From Porphyrobacter sp. AAP82 (GTDB lineage: Bacteria > Pseudomonadota > Alphaproteobacteria > Sphingomonadales > Sphingomonadaceae): DNA of 64,000 nt. The DNA lies in NCBI RefSeq assembly GCF_000331285.1, contig NZ_ANFX01000037.1:123530-187529 (forward strand), given 5' to 3'. The notes under the pieces were generated by a model. That model ran no database searches, was not told the DNA's origin, and saw only the letters and a list, made by a program, of their open reading frames with translations. Made by a program: the position numbers and the translations under genes. Below, piece after piece: positions 7,310 to 16,529 of this stretch; the stretch's first letter is position 1, and every line of letters begins with the position of its first letter.

Positions 7310-9085
7310 GTGATGAGCGATTCCGATCCTGACCTTCGCGAGGAAGAGACCGGCCCGAGCGCTGCCGAGCTCGAGGCGGCAGGGCAAAGCGCGATGTTCG
7401 GCGATCCCGCGCCGCCGCCAGCGGCGGCTCCCGCTGTGCCTCAACGCGGCTCTGCCGGACAGGCCTACCGCGTCCTTGCCCGCAAATACCGCCCGCAGAC
7501 CTTTTCCGAGCTGATCGGGCAGGAGGCGATGGTGCGCACCCTCGCCAATGCCATCGCCCGTGACCGGCTGGCGCATGCCTTCCTGATGACCGGGGTGAGG
7601 GGGGTCGGCAAGACCTCGACCGCGCGGCTCATCGCCAAGGCGCTGAACTGCGTCGGGACCGACGGGCAGGGCGGACCGACCATCGATCCTTGCGGGGCGT
7701 GCGAGCCCTGCCGCGCGATCGCGGAAGGCCGCCACATCGATGTGATCGAGATGGACGCGGCCTCCAACACCGGGGTCGATGATGTGCGCGAGATCATCGA
7801 GCAGGTGCGCTATGCTGCGGTCTCGGCGCGTTACAAGATCTACATCATCGACGAAGTCCACATGCTGTCGCGCAATGCTTTCAATGCTTTGCTCAAGACA
7901 CTTGAGGAACCGCCGCCGCATGTGAAGTTCCTGTTCGCCACCACCGAGGTCGACAAGCTGCCCGTCACGGTGCTGAGCCGCACCCAGCGCTTCGACTTGA
8001 GGCGCATCCCCGCCGCGCTGCTCGCCGAACATTTCGCCAAGGTCTGCGCTCTCGAAGGGGTCGAGGCCGATGGCGAGGCGCTCGGCATCATTGCCAATGC
8101 CGCCGAAGGATCGGTGCGCGACGGGCTTTCGATCCTCGACCAGGCGATCGCCCATGCCGATTTGGACGGCGAGGGCAAGGTCGCCGCATCCCGCGTGCGG
8201 GACATGCTGGGCCTCGCTGACAAGAGCGCCCAGCGCCGCTTGCTCGGGCACATTTTGGCGGGCGATGCCAAGGCCTTGCTCGCCGCGGTTGACGAACAAT
8301 ATGCGCTCGGCGTCGAGCCGCTGGCGCTGATGCGCGCGCTGATGGACCTCGTGCACCGTGTCACCCTTGCGCAGGTTTCGGGCGGCGAACCCGATGCGCC
8401 GTCCGAGGACGAGCGTGCCGCACTCGCTGATTTTGCCGCGCGGCTCGGGGCGGCCGAACTGCACCGCCTGTGGCAGTTGCTCCTCAAAGGCCATGACGAG
8501 GTGCGCACCGCACCCGATCCGCTGGTCTCGCTCCAGATGGCGCTGCTGCGCATCCTCCACGCCGCGCAAATGCCCGACCCCGGTAAGCTCGCGCGGCGGA
8601 TCGAGGAACTGGCGGCGCGCGGCATCGCCGCCGCGCCTGCCGCTCCGGGCACCGCGCCTGCCGCTGCGCCTGCGGCCGCCGCTCCGCAGCAGAGCTGGGC
8701 CGTGCTGGTCGACGAGGTCGACGCGACGGGCCAGCTGCGCATCGCCCAGATGATGCGCGACCGGGTGCGGGTGATCGAGCTCGGCCCCGCACGCCTCGTC
8801 TACCAGCAAGCCGACAACTTCCCCGATGATCCCGCGCCCGAAATCCGCGAGGCGCTGCTCAAGCTGACGGGCAAGCGCTGGCAGATCGAGCGCGGCACCG
8901 GGCCTGCGCAGCCCAGCTTGCGCGAAGCCGCCGAGGCTGCCGCCGCCGCCGAGGACAGCCGGATCCGGTCCGACCCGCTGGTCAAGGCCGCTTTCGAAGC
9001 CTTCCCCGATGCCGAACTGCTGGACACCCCCTTGAAAGCCGCTGCCGGCGCGGGAAGCCCCAGCTCTGGCCCTCCCTGGAATTGA
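7310..9085 (+). CDS. dnaX: DNA polymerase III subunits gamma/tau
   Basis: 591 residues. It is the clamp-loader ATPase that also joins the replicase cores. After a 50-residue low-complexity N-terminal extension comes YRVLARKYRPQTFSELIGQE, Walker A GVRGVGKT (95-102), the zinc-binding cysteines at 114, 128, 131 and 134, and the DEVH box at 181-184. The SRTQRF sensor-1 region follows, and domain III ends near residue 435. An Ala/Pro linker (about 440-460) precedes the tau-like C-terminus. Translation starts at GTG 7310 or the adjacent ATG 7313. ybaB follows 13 bases downstream. No obvious slippery A-run for a gamma frameshift was seen. Confidence 0.95.
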   Translation: MMSDSDPDLREEETGPSAAELEAAGQSAMFGDPAPPPAAAPAVPQRGSAGQAYRVLARKYRPQTFSELIGQEAMVRTLANAIARDRLAHAFLMTGVRGVGKTSTARLIAKALNCVGTDGQGGPTIDPCGACEPCRAIAEGRHIDVIEMDAASNTGVDDVREIIEQVRYAAVSARYKIYIIDEVHMLSRNAFNALLKTLEEPPPHVKFLFATTEVDKLPVTVLSRTQRFDLRRIPAALLAEHFAKVCALEGVEADGEALGIIANAAEGSVRDGLSILDQAIAHADLDGEGKVAASRVRDMLGLADKSAQRRLLGHILAGDAKALLAAVDEQYALGVEPLALMRALMDLVHRVTLAQVSGGEPDAPSEDERAALADFAARLGAAELHRLWQLLLKGHDEVRTAPDPLVSLQMALLRILHAAQMPDPGKLARRIEELAARGIAAAPAAPGTAPAAAPAAAAPQQSWAVLVDEVDATGQLRIAQMMRDRVRVIELGPARLVYQQADNFPDDPAPEIREALLKLTGKRWQIERGTGPAQPSLREAAEAAAAAEDSRIRSDPLVKAAFEAFPDAELLDTPLKAAAGAGSPSSGPPWN

Positions 9086-9098
9086 TGGAGTACCCCCG

Positions 9099-9440
9099 AT
9101 GAAGTCGATGGAAGAGATGATGGCTGCCGCCCAGAAGGCCGCCGAGACCATCCAGAAGCAGATGAACGAAATGCAGGTGAAGCTCGATTCGATCGAGGTC
9201 GAGGGGCAGGCCGGCGGGGGTCTCGTCAAGGTCCGCGCCAGCGCCAAGGGCCGCATTCTCGGCGTCCAGATCGACGACAGCCTGATGGTGCCCGACGACA
9301 AGCAGATCCTCGAGGATCTGGTCGCCGCCGCCTTCAACGACGCCCGCGACCGCGCGGACCGCGTCTCCGAGCAGCAGATGAAGGACATGCAGTCCTCGAT
9401 GGGTCTTCCCCCGGGGTTCAACCTGCCCGGGCTGGGGTGA
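9099..9440 (+). CDS. ybaB: YbaB/EbfC nucleoid-associated protein
   Basis: 113 residues, normal for the family. It begins with the amphipathic helix MKSMEEMMAAAQKAAETIQ and contains the core VKVRASAKGRILGVQIDDSL, ending with the MQSSMGLPPGFNLPG tail typical of alphaproteobacterial members. It forms a dimer that binds DNA without strong sequence preference. It is linked to dnaX by a 13-base gap, the conserved dnaX-ybaB pair. recR, which often follows, is not here; a DUF1905 gene takes its place. Confidence 0.93.
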   Translation: MKSMEEMMAAAQKAAETIQKQMNEMQVKLDSIEVEGQAGGGLVKVRASAKGRILGVQIDDSLMVPDDKQILEDLVAAAFNDARDRADRVSEQQMKDMQSSMGLPPGFNLPGLG

Positions 9441-9447
9441 CGCTTAC

Positions 9448-9753
9448 GTGAGCGAAATTCTCGCCCGGATCGCGTTTGCGGGCGAGATCGTCGAATGGCG
9501 CGGGCCGGCCCCGTTCCTGTTCGTGGCCGTTCCGGACGAGCACGTCGCCGAACTGCGATATGCCGCCCGCGAGGCAAGCTACGGCTGGGGCTGCATCCCG
9601 GCAGCCGCGCGCATCGGCCAGACCGATTTCGCCACCTCGCTGTTTCCGCGCGGCGAGACCTATTTCCTTCCGGTGAAGGTCGCGGTGCAGCGGGCCGAAG
9701 GCGTGGGCCTTGGCGACCGGGTTGCCGCGACCATCGCGATCGCGCGGCGCTAG
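9448..9753 (+). CDS. DUF1905 domain protein
   Basis: 101 residues. The DUF1905 pattern is clear: a beta-rich N-terminus (FAGEIVEWRGPAPFLFVAVP), then GWGCIPAAARIGQTDFATSL and FPRGETYFLPVKVAVQRAEG with GDRVAATI near the end. The family adopts a small beta-barrel fold, and its function is unknown. The start is a GTG at 9448, eight bases after ybaB, so it is probably in the same transcript. Its TAG stop is the right-hand part of a palindromic CTAG (9750-9753), which also gives the TAG stop of the convergent gene. Confidence 0.82.
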   Translation: MSEILARIAFAGEIVEWRGPAPFLFVAVPDEHVAELRYAAREASYGWGCIPAAARIGQTDFATSLFPRGETYFLPVKVAVQRAEGVGLGDRVAATIAIARR

Positions 9754-10175
9754 GCGACCTTGCGCCCGAAGCCGCCTTGTGCCGGCCCGCGGGGGGCGCT
9801 GCGGCCGGGGGTGCGGGGCGGGGGAGCGGCGGGCGACTCGGGTTCCGGCTCTTCCTCGCGGGTCTTGCGCTGCTGCATGTAGCGCGCGAAGGCTTCGTCG
9901 GCATCGAAGTCCGAGACCGGCGCGTCGTCCTCGGCGAAGCGGCTGCGGCCCTCGGGCTTGCGATAGCTCTTGCCCGTCGCCACGCCCCACAGGTCGCCCA
10001 CCGCGCTGCGCAGACCCCGCCAGATGCAGATATTGCCGGTCGCGACCAGCAGCAGCTTGGGAAGGGTGCCCGCGAGGCCCGTGGTCATGATCGCCTGCGG
10101 CGCGCCGCCGCCGTGCAGCGCGGCTGCGGCGATATTCAAGCCGATACCGCTGGCAATCCAGATCACAGTCTTCAT
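9750..10175 (-). CDS. Small membrane protein, member 1 of a tandem FARYM/FGRK paralog pair
   Basis: 141 residues, no family that I recognise. Two hydrophobic stretches (about 4-20 and 30-50) suggest a membrane anchor. A charged, Pro-rich cytoplasmic or periplasmic tail follows, holding LWGVATGK, then DFDADEAFARYMQQR (about 88-102) and the end GGFGRKVA. The gene immediately upstream (10254-10676) has the same architecture and the same tail motifs, so the two are paralogs. They lie 78 bases apart in the same direction and may be one operon. Its stop shares CTAG with the DUF1905 gene. Confidence 0.65.
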   Translation of the reverse strand: MKTVIWIASGIGLNIAAAALHGGGAPQAIMTTGLAGTLPKLLLVATGNICIWRGLRSAVGDLWGVATGKSYRKPEGRSRFAEDDAPVSDFDADEAFARYMQQRKTREEEPEPESPAAPPPRTPGRSAPRGPAQGGFGRKVA

Positions 10176-10253
10176 CGCGCGTCGCTCCGGTTCGCAGCGG
10201 AGGCGAGGATAGCGGCCAAGGGTTAATGCCGCGTGGGCCTCACCGGGCGAAGG

Positions 10254-10676
10254 TCAGGCGCCCTTGCGTCCGAACCCGCGCGGTTGCGGCGGCGGCGGCG
10301 CGTCCTGGCCGGCCGGGCTGGGAGCCTGCGGTGCGCTTTGCCCGCGCCGCTCCATGTAGCGGGCAAAGGCGGCATTGGCATTGAAGCTGTCGGAGTCGTT
10401 GTCGGGGAGGGGGTCCGTGAGACGCCGGGCCGGCCTTGCACCGCGGCCCGGTCCGCTGCCGCCCGATCCGCCGCCCTTGTTCTTGCCCGTGAAATTGTCC
10501 CACAGGACCCGGCCCGCTCTGATGAAGCAGAACCCGGCGCCGAACAGAACGACAATGGCGAAGGAGTAGATCGGCAGACGCTCGCCCGGGGTCGCGCCCC
10601 GGTCGCCGATCGCTTCGACAGACTTCGCCGCGATGAGCAGCACCCAGCCGCCCATCACCCAGAACATCGCTTTCAT
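10254..10676 (-). CDS. Small membrane protein, member 2 of a tandem FARYM/FGRK paralog pair
   Basis: 140 residues. Two membrane segments (MFWVMGGWVLLIAAKSV at 4-20 and LPIYSFAIVVLFGAGFCFI at about 34-52) are followed by LWDNFTGK, a Gly/Arg/Pro-rich linker, SFNANAAFARYMERR and the end RGFGRKGA. These motifs occur in the same order in the downstream gene, which shows a duplication. The FARYM...FGRK tail looks like a short conserved docking or targeting element, but that is inference. It is transcribed away from lon, with about 120 bases between the starts. Confidence 0.65.
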   Translation of the reverse strand: MKAMFWVMGGWVLLIAAKSVEAIGDRGATPGERLPIYSFAIVVLFGAGFCFIRAGRVLWDNFTGKNKGGGSGGSGPGRGARPARRLTDPLPDNDSDSFNANAAFARYMERRGQSAPQAPSPAGQDAPPPPQPRGFGRKGA

Positions 10677-10798
10677 CTCTGCCTCCAGTGCGATGCGGGC
10701 AGGCCTAGACGAAAAGTCTTAAATCCCGGTCATTCATGTCCACAGCCTAACCCCTGCGCCCCATTGCGGGTGAGCGCCCCGCTTCCCATATCTCCGCC

Positions 10799-13213
10799 AT
10801 GACCCATACCTACCCCCTCCTCCCCCTTCGCGACATCGTCGTCTTTCCCGGCATGGTCGTGCCTCTTTTCGTGGGGCGCGACAAATCTGTGGCAGCGCTC
10901 GAGGCCGCGATGGAGGCGTCGAAAGACATCGTCCTCCTCGCCCAGCTCGATCCGGGCTGCGACGATCCGGAGGGCGATGACCTCTACGATGTCGGCGTGA
11001 TCGCGCAGGTCTTGCAGCTCCTGAAACTCCCCGACGGGACGGTTCGCGTGCTGGTCGAGGGCAAGACCCGCGCGCGGCTATCCGCGCTTGAGGATGTCGG
11101 CACGCACCTGCTGGCAGAGGTCGAAACCATCGCGCCCGAAACCGTTTCGGGCAGCGAGGTCACCGCGCTGATGCGGCAGGTGGTCGAACAGTTCGGCGAA
11201 TATGTGAAACTGAACAAGAAGCTCGGCGATGATGCGGGCGTCGACCTCTCCGAGGTCGATGATGCCGGCCAGCTCGCCGACACCATCGCCGCCGCGATCA
11301 GCGCCAAGGTGTCCGACAAGCAGAGCCTGCTGACCGAGGGCAATCCTCTCAAGCGCCTCGAACTGGTCATGGCTTTCATGGAAGGCGAGCTGTCGGTGCT
11401 CCAGGTCGAGCGCCGTATCCGCGGCCGCGTGAAGCGCCAGATGGAGAAGACCCAGCGCGAATATTACCTGAACGAGCAGCTCAAGGCGATCCAGTCGGAG
11501 CTGGGTGGCGGGGACGAGGGCGAGGGCAACGAGATTGCCGAACTCACCGAGAAGATCGAGAAGACCAAGCTTTCCAAGGAAGCCCGCGCCAAGGCGCAGG
11601 CCGAATTGAAGAAGCTGCGCGCGATGCAGCCGATGAGCGCCGAGGCGACGGTGATCCGCAACTATCTCGATGTGCTGCTCGGCCTGCCGTGGGGCAAGAA
11701 GTCGAAGCTGAAGAAGGACATCGCCAAGGCGCAGCAGATCCTCGATGCGGATCACTATGCTCTCGAGAAGGTCAAGGACCGGATCGTCGAATATCTTGCG
11801 GTGCAGGCGCGCACCAACAAGCTGAAGGGGCCGATCCTGTGCCTCGTCGGCCCGCCGGGTGTGGGCAAGACGTCGCTCGGCAAGTCGATCGCCAAGGCCT
11901 GCGGGCGCGAATTCGTCCGCCAGTCCTTGGGCGGGGTGCGTGACGAGGCGGAAATCCGCGGGCACCGGCGCACCTATATCGGCTCGATGCCGGGCAAGAT
12001 CGTCGCCAACCTGAGGAAGGCCGGGACCAGCAACCCGCTGTTCCTGCTCGACGAGATCGACAAGCTCGGCCAGGACTTCCGCGGCGATCCGGCCTCGGCG
12101 CTGCTGGAGGTGCTCGATCCCGAACAGAACGCCAAGTTCCAGGACCACTATCTGGAACTGGACCTCGATCTTTCCGACATCATGTTCGTGTGCACCGCGA
12201 ACAGCCTCAACCTGCCGCAGCCGCTGCTCGACCGCATGGAGATCATCCGGCTGGAGGGCTATACCGAGGACGAGAAGGTCGAGATTGCCGAGCGCCATCT
12301 GGTCGCCAAGCAGGTGAAGGCGCACGGGCTGAAGAAGGGCGAATTTGCCCTTCAGGAAGCGGCCCTGCGCGATCTCATCCGCTACTACACCCGCGAGGCC
12401 GGCGTGCGCACGCTCGAACGCGAGATCGCCAAGCTGGCGCGCAAGAGCTTGCGCCAGATCCTCGAAGGCAAGACCAGGGCCGTCACGATCACACCTGAAA
12501 ATCTCGGCGACTTCTCCGGCGTGCGCCGCTTCAAGCACGGCGTGTCGGAAGAGGAGCCGCAGGTCGGCGCGGTAACGGGACTGGCGTGGACATCGGTGGG
12601 CGGCGAATTGCTCACCATCGAAAGCGTGACGACGCCGGGCAAGGGCGAGGTCAAGACCACCGGCAAGCTCGGCCAGGTCATGAACGAAAGCGTCGCGGCG
12701 GCCTTCAGCTTCGTGAAGGCGCGGGCGCCCGCCTACGGGATCAAGCCCAGCGTCTTCAACCGCAAGAACGTCCACATCCACCTGCCCGAAGGCGCGGTGC
12801 CCAAGGACGGTCCGAGCGCGGGCATCGGGATGGTCACCTCGATCGTCTCGACGCTCACCGGCATCGCGGTGCGCCCCGATGTGGCGATGACCGGCGAGGT
12901 CACGCTGCGCGGCCGGGTGCTGGCGATCGGCGGATTGAAGGAAAAGCTGCTCGCGGCGCTGCGGGGCGGGATCAAGACCGTCCTCATCCCCGAGGAGAAC
13001 GTCAAGGACCTTGCCGAAATCCCCGCCAACGCGAGGGAGGGGCTGGAGATCATCCCCGTCAGCCATGTCGACGAGGTGCTCGCCCGCGCGCTGGTCGAGC
13101 CGCTGTCGCCGATCGAATGGACCGAGGCCGACGATCTTGCGAGTCAGCCAGGCGCAAACCCCTCCGCATCGGGCTCATCGGGCGCGACTGGAGAGGTGCC
13201 AACCGCGCATTGA
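10799..13213 (+). CDS. lon: ATP-dependent protease La (Lon)
   Basis: 804 residues. The N-terminal substrate domain starts [20 protein letters not shown]. Walker A is GPPGVGKT at 351-358, the Walker B box is in LFLLDEIDK, and the protease domain has the catalytic Ser673 in PKDGPSAG and the partner Lys in GGLKEK (Lys716 by spacing to E. coli Lon). It degrades misfolded and regulatory proteins in the cytoplasm. The last 30 residues are a low-complexity Ser/Gly/Ala tail beyond the usual end. It is followed by hup, a common alphaproteobacterial order. Confidence 0.96.
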   Translation: MTHTYPLLPLRDIVVFPGMVVPLFVGRDKSVAALEAAMEASKDIVLLAQLDPGCDDPEGDDLYDVGVIAQVLQLLKLPDGTVRVLVEGKTRARLSALEDVGTHLLAEVETIAPETVSGSEVTALMRQVVEQFGEYVKLNKKLGDDAGVDLSEVDDAGQLADTIAAAISAKVSDKQSLLTEGNPLKRLELVMAFMEGELSVLQVERRIRGRVKRQMEKTQREYYLNEQLKAIQSELGGGDEGEGNEIAELTEKIEKTKLSKEARAKAQAELKKLRAMQPMSAEATVIRNYLDVLLGLPWGKKSKLKKDIAKAQQILDADHYALEKVKDRIVEYLAVQARTNKLKGPILCLVGPPGVGKTSLGKSIAKACGREFVRQSLGGVRDEAEIRGHRRTYIGSMPGKIVANLRKAGTSNPLFLLDEIDKLGQDFRGDPASALLEVLDPEQNAKFQDHYLELDLDLSDIMFVCTANSLNLPQPLLDRMEIIRLEGYTEDEKVEIAERHLVAKQVKAHGLKKGEFALQEAALRDLIRYYTREAGVRTLEREIAKLARKSLRQILEGKTRAVTITPENLGDFSGVRRFKHGVSEEEPQVGAVTGLAWTSVGGELLTIESVTTPGKGEVKTTGKLGQVMNESVAAAFSFVKARAPAYGIKPSVFNRKNVHIHLPEGAVPKDGPSAGIGMVTSIVSTLTGIAVRPDVAMTGEVTLRGRVLAIGGLKEKLLAALRGGIKTVLIPEENVKDLAEIPANAREGLEIIPVSHVDEVLARALVEPLSPIEWTEADDLASQPGANPSASGSSGATGEVPTAH

Positions 13214-13365
13214 GCCGCTAAACAGCCCCCACTTGCGGTGATTCGCCGCAGGGTCGCATTTTTCCGTCAGTCGGCAAACCGAGACTGAATCGCGCGCCCA
13301 ACTTTGGTTAGGCGCGGGAACTTCCTCGTCTTTTTGCCTTAGCCTGTGACCGAAGCCGATAGGCT

Positions 13366-13394
13366 TTGACAGGCTTGGCAAAAAGGTCTCAATT
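13366..13394 (+). promoter_or_regulatory. Candidate promoter of the HU gene
   Basis: TTGACA at 13366-13371 is followed after 17 bases by TCAATT (13389-13394), about 65 bases before the HU start. The -35 is perfect and the -10 is weak. The 237-base gap after lon supports an independent promoter. Confidence 0.4.
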
Positions 13395-13457
13395 TGCGCG
13401 CTTTCGGCAAGTGCGATTCACAGACACGACGAAATCCTGAAGCGAGGGGGTTCCCAT

Positions 13458-13730
13458 ATGAACAAGAACGACCTGATCAGCGAAGTTGCCAACGCGAGCG
13501 GTCTTTCGAAGAACGATGCTTCGAGCGCGGTTGAAAGCGTGTTCGACGCGATCACCAAGGCGCTTTCGGGCGGCGACGAGGTGCGGCTGGTCGGCTTTGG
13601 CACCTTCTCGGTCGCCAAGCGCAAGGCATCCACCGGCCGCAACCCGCGCACCGGCGAGCCGATGAAGATCAAGGCCTCCAACCAGCCGAAGTTCAAGGCG
13701 GGCAAGGGGCTGAAGGACGCGGTCAACTAA
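13458..13730 (+). CDS. hup: HU-family DNA-binding protein
   Basis: 90 residues, the standard HU length. It has the dimerisation helices (MNKNDLISEVANASGLSKND), the VRLVGFGTFSVAKRKA saddle strands and the DNA-intercalating arm with GRNPRTGEPMKIKA, where the tip proline is present. It binds and bends DNA as a chromosome-architecture protein. A strong terminator follows at 13762-13799, so it is a single-gene transcript. Confidence 0.95.
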   Translation: MNKNDLISEVANASGLSKNDASSAVESVFDAITKALSGGDEVRLVGFGTFSVAKRKASTGRNPRTGEPMKIKASNQPKFKAGKGLKDAVN

Positions 13731-13761
13731 GACCTGCGGACAGCTTTGACAGGGGCATGAA

Positions 13762-13799
13762 AAACCCCGCCGGCGGCATCGCTGGCGGGGTTTCTCTTT
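13762..13799 (+). terminator. Rho-independent terminator of the HU gene
   Basis: AAACCCCGCC (13762-13771) pairs perfectly with GGCGGGGTTT (13784-13793), followed by CTCTTTG. The AAA/TTT ends make it work on both strands, so it may also serve the convergent lipoprotein gene. Confidence 0.9.
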
Positions 13800-13815
13800 G
13801 GGTCCTGCGGCGGTT

Positions 13816-14718
13816 TCAGTTGCCGGCGGCGATCAGCGCGGTCGGCGCCTGTGCGGTGCGCGTGTTGATCTGCCACACCAGCGCCTCGCCGGACGCTGCG
13901 GCGACGGGGCCTTCATCGGTGTTGTTGGCAAGGATGCGCATCCCCGGCGCAGCGCGGACGGTGAAGGTGCCGTCCATCTGGGGCACGCCCGGCATCGCGG
14001 CGGGATCCTCGCCCGACTTGGCCGCTTCCTCGGCCGCGCCCATCGCGGCGAGCCCGGCAAACGAGCCCGCGCCCAGAACCGTGCCGAGCCCGGCGCTGTC
14101 GCCGCTCTGCGCGGCAAAGCCGGGCGCATTGATCCGTACCTGCCCGCCCTTGCGCAGGTAGACCTGCACGAAGGGGTTGGTGGTCGGGAAACCCTCAATC
14201 AGCGGGAACATGAAATCATGCCCCATCGTGCCGGTGATCTTGTAGCTGACATCGAACACCCCGTCGCCCTTGTGGACCACGCGCTCCCAGCCCTTCTGGC
14301 GCTGGAGGATCTTGACGAGTTCATCGGCGGCCTTGGGGTCGGACGGATCGATCCCGCCCATCAGCGCGGCCATCTGCTGGGCCTGCTTCTTCTGCTGCTC
14401 GGCCCGCTCGGCGGCGCCCGCTTCCCACTCGGTGCGCTGGGCGGCGAGTTCCTCTTCGGTGCAATCGCGCGGCTCGAAGGTTTCGTCGCTGAAGCATTCG
14501 TTGGGTATGAATTCCTCCTTGCCCGCGTCCATCTGCGCCAGCTTGGAGAGGCCGAGGAAGAAGATCTCGCCTTCATAGCTGAAGGTGAAGCTGTCGGACC
14601 CGGTGATCGCAAGCTCCGAGGTGAACTTGCCCGGCGTCATGAAGCAGCCGCTGAGTGCGAGCGCGAAGCCTGCCAGCAGCGCTGCGGCGCGCAGGCGGAT
14701 ATTGGCGAAAATGGTCAT
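13816..14718 (-). CDS. Lipoprotein of unknown function
   Basis: 300 residues. The start at 14718 is fixed by GGGAGG eight bases upstream and by a clear lipoprotein signal: MTIFANIRLRAAALLAGFAL then the lipobox LSGC with the lipidated Cys at 25. An open frame extends upstream into rlmB but is not used. The mature protein has CFSDETFEPRDC, with a probable disulfide pair, then a Gln/Lys/Glu-rich helical stretch (about 95-115), and later beta-type segments. No enzyme motif is seen. It probably sits in the outer or inner membrane facing the periplasm, and is 25 bases downstream of rlmB. Confidence 0.8.
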   Translation of the reverse strand: MTIFANIRLRAAALLAGFALALSGCFMTPGKFTSELAITGSDSFTFSYEGEIFFLGLSKLAQMDAGKEEFIPNECFSDETFEPRDCTEEELAAQRTEWEAGAAERAEQQKKQAQQMAALMGGIDPSDPKAADELVKILQRQKGWERVVHKGDGVFDVSYKITGTMGHDFMFPLIEGFPTTNPFVQVYLRKGGQVRINAPGFAAQSGDSAGLGTVLGAGSFAGLAAMGAAEEAAKSGEDPAAMPGVPQMDGTFTVRAAPGMRILANNTDEGPVAAASGEALVWQINTRTAQAPTALIAAGN

Positions 14719-14743
14719 GGTGCCTCCCCTCTCGGCCCTGCTT

Positions 14744-15535
14744 CTACCCGCGCGAGGCCACCGCATAAAGCGCAATCGCACCGGCGTTGGAGACATTGAG
14801 GCTCTCGATTGACGAGGAGATCGGCAGCTTGGCGAGCACGTCGCAGTGGGCGGCGATATTGTGCCTGAGGCCTTCGCCTTCGGCGCCGAGCACGATCGCG
14901 ACGGGGCCGGTGGGGAGGATATCGGCAAGCACCGCCTGCGCCTCGCCCGCAAGGCCGATCCGCCAGTAGCCCGCCTCGGCAAGCTCCTCGAGCGCGCGGG
15001 CGAGGTTGACGACGCGCACCCATGGCACGGTCTCCAGCGCGCCCGAGGCCGCCTTGGCGAGCACGCCGCCTTCGGGCGGGGCGTGGCGGTCCTGCGTCAC
15101 GATTGCGGCCGCCCCGAAGGCCGCCGCCGAGCGCAGGATCGCGCCCACGTTGTGCGGATCGGTGACCTGGTCGAGCACCACGATCGGCCGCTCGGCCTCG
15201 CCCAGAGCAACTTCGTCGAGGAACACATCCTCCAGCGGCGCGCATTCGAGCACCAGCCCCTGGTGCGGCGCATCCTTCGCAACCAGCCGGGCAAGGTCGG
15301 CGGCCTGTGCGTGCTCGATGGGGAAATCGGGGGGCAGCTCCCCGTCGAGGCTCTCGATCCCCTCGGGTGTCGCCCAGAGCTTCCTGTGCTGGCGCTCGGG
15401 GTTCTTGAGCGCGGCCTCGACGGCGTGGCGGCCCCACAGGCGCACCTGTCCGCTTGACGCCCGGCCCGAACCGCGTCCGCCCTTCATCCGCCCCGCGCGC
15501 CCGCGCAGCGCGCGCTTCTTCTCACCTTTGCTCAT
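14744..15535 (-). CDS. rlmB: 23S rRNA (guanosine-2'-O-) methyltransferase RlmB / TrmH family
   Basis: 263 residues. After a basic 30-residue lead comes the substrate-binding domain (LWGRHAVEAALKNPER), then the SPOUT knot with its three motifs: VTDPHNVGAILRSAAAFGA, AIVLGAEGEGLR and LPISSSIESLNVSNAGAIAL. It methylates a ribose 2'-OH in 23S rRNA (G2251 in E. coli) using S-adenosylmethionine. RlmB versus another TrmH paralog cannot be decided from sequence alone, but length and motif 3 fit RlmB. It reads away from the tRNA-Tyr gene. Confidence 0.88.
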   Translation of the reverse strand: MSKGEKKRALRGRAGRMKGGRGSGRASSGQVRLWGRHAVEAALKNPERQHRKLWATPEGIESLDGELPPDFPIEHAQAADLARLVAKDAPHQGLVLECAPLEDVFLDEVALGEAERPIVVLDQVTDPHNVGAILRSAAAFGAAAIVTQDRHAPPEGGVLAKAASGALETVPWVRVVNLARALEELAEAGYWRIGLAGEAQAVLADILPTGPVAIVLGAEGEGLRHNIAAHCDVLAKLPISSSIESLNVSNAGAIALYAVASRG

Positions 15536-15711
15536 GCTCTATCCTGACGCCTCACCGGCATTGAAGCGCGCCCCCTGCCAGCAGGGGCATTGACAGGCAA
15601 GCACCGCTTCGCCAAAGGGGCGCCTCTCGGCAGCGGGGCCCCCCGGGGACTCGCGCAATTTCAGCGTTTATCGCGCTTCGAGATGCCCCCTCGCGCTGCG
15701 GGGGACTGTGT

Positions 15712-15797
15712 GGACAGGTGGCCGAGTGGTTAAAGGCAGCAGACTGTAAATCTGCCCGTGCAAGCGTACGCTGGTTCGAATCCAGCCCTGTCCACCA
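15712..15797 (+). tRNA. tRNA-Tyr (GTA anticodon)
   Basis: The acceptor stem GGACAGG pairs with CCTGTCC, the anticodon loop is CTGTAAA with GTA, there is a long variable arm as in all bacterial tRNA-Tyr genes, the T-arm is GGTTCGAATCC, and CCA is encoded (15795-15797). An integrase remnant begins 200 bases downstream, so the 3' end of this tRNA is the likely attachment site of the former element. Confidence 0.96.
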
Positions 15798-15920
15798 ACC
15801 CCCCCTTCGCTGATAACCACTCCCCATCGCCGGAAAGCGCGGTTTCCCAAGGAAAAAGCGTCCGCCCCTGTGCGTTCACGTTCATTGCCAGCCGCCCCAA
15901 TTCGCGGTAATGTGTGGGTG

Positions 15921-15979
15921 GAAAATGTGGGGGAGCGTCAACGGCCCGGCCATTTTCGGTCAAATCCCCCCACACTTTC
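15921..15979 (+). repeat. Inverted repeat in front of the integrase remnant
   Basis: GAAAATGTGGGGGA (15921-15934) and TCCCCCCACACTTTC (15965-15979) are inverted copies with one mismatch and one extra base. They lie just before the integrase start and may be recombinase arm-binding or autoregulatory sites. The role is inference. Confidence 0.5.
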
Positions 15980-15997
15980 GATCGGCTGGAGATCGAC

Positions 15998-16529
15998 ATG
16001 GGGAAGCTGACTGCCAAGCAAGTCAAAGACGCGCTGAAAGTGCCGGGTGTCTATCAGGACGGCGACGGCCTTTTTCTAAAAGTCGATAAGCGCGGCGGAG
16101 CGTCATGGTATGTGCGAGTGCAGCGCGACAAAAAACGGCGCGACATTTCCCTTGGAAGCGCCAAGCTGATTTCGCTGGCAGAGGCGCGCGGCATGGCCGT
16201 GCTCGCCCGCAAGGCCATTAAAGTCGAAGGCCGCGACATTATCGCGGAGCGCCGCAGAGACAGGGCCGAGGCCGTAACATTCCGCCAAGCGGCGGAGCGG
16301 TATCACGGCCAGAATAAGGGCGGCTGGAAAAGCGCAGTTTATTCGGAGCAATGGCTCGCTACCTTGGAACGCTACGCCTTCCCCCGCTTTGGAGATCGGC
16401 CCGCCAATGACATTGCCGCAAGCGACATTATCGCGGCGCTCTTGCCCACCTGGCAGGAATATCCGGAAACCGCGCGACGGGTGCGGCACCGTATTTGCAC
16501 CGTCCTGAATTTCGCCCATTCGCGCGGGT
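15998..16529 (+). pseudogene. Tyrosine recombinase (phage/island integrase), 3' part deleted
   Basis: The ATG at 15998 (MGKLTAKQVKDALKVPGVYQ) opens a standard island integrase: the DUF4102 arm-binding domain with DGDGLFLKV and W-Y-V-R, then the SAM-like core-binding domain (FRQAAERYHGQ, W-L-A-T-L-E-R-YAFPRFGDRP, then RRVRHRICTVLNFAHSRG). Similarity to integrases stops after about 178 residues, near 16529. The catalytic domain with its R-H-R-Y residues is absent. Downstream DNA in this frame is meaningless because it belongs, in another frame, to a LysR-type gene. It is the left end of an element integrated at tRNA-Tyr and since deleted. Codon use is less GC-skewed than in neighbours, consistent with transfer. 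Confidence 0.85.

Noticed and set aside
13221..13365. Terminator after lon
   Set aside because: A short TGCGG/CCGCA hairpin exists near 13234-13250 but the T-run is too far away to call a rho-independent terminator.
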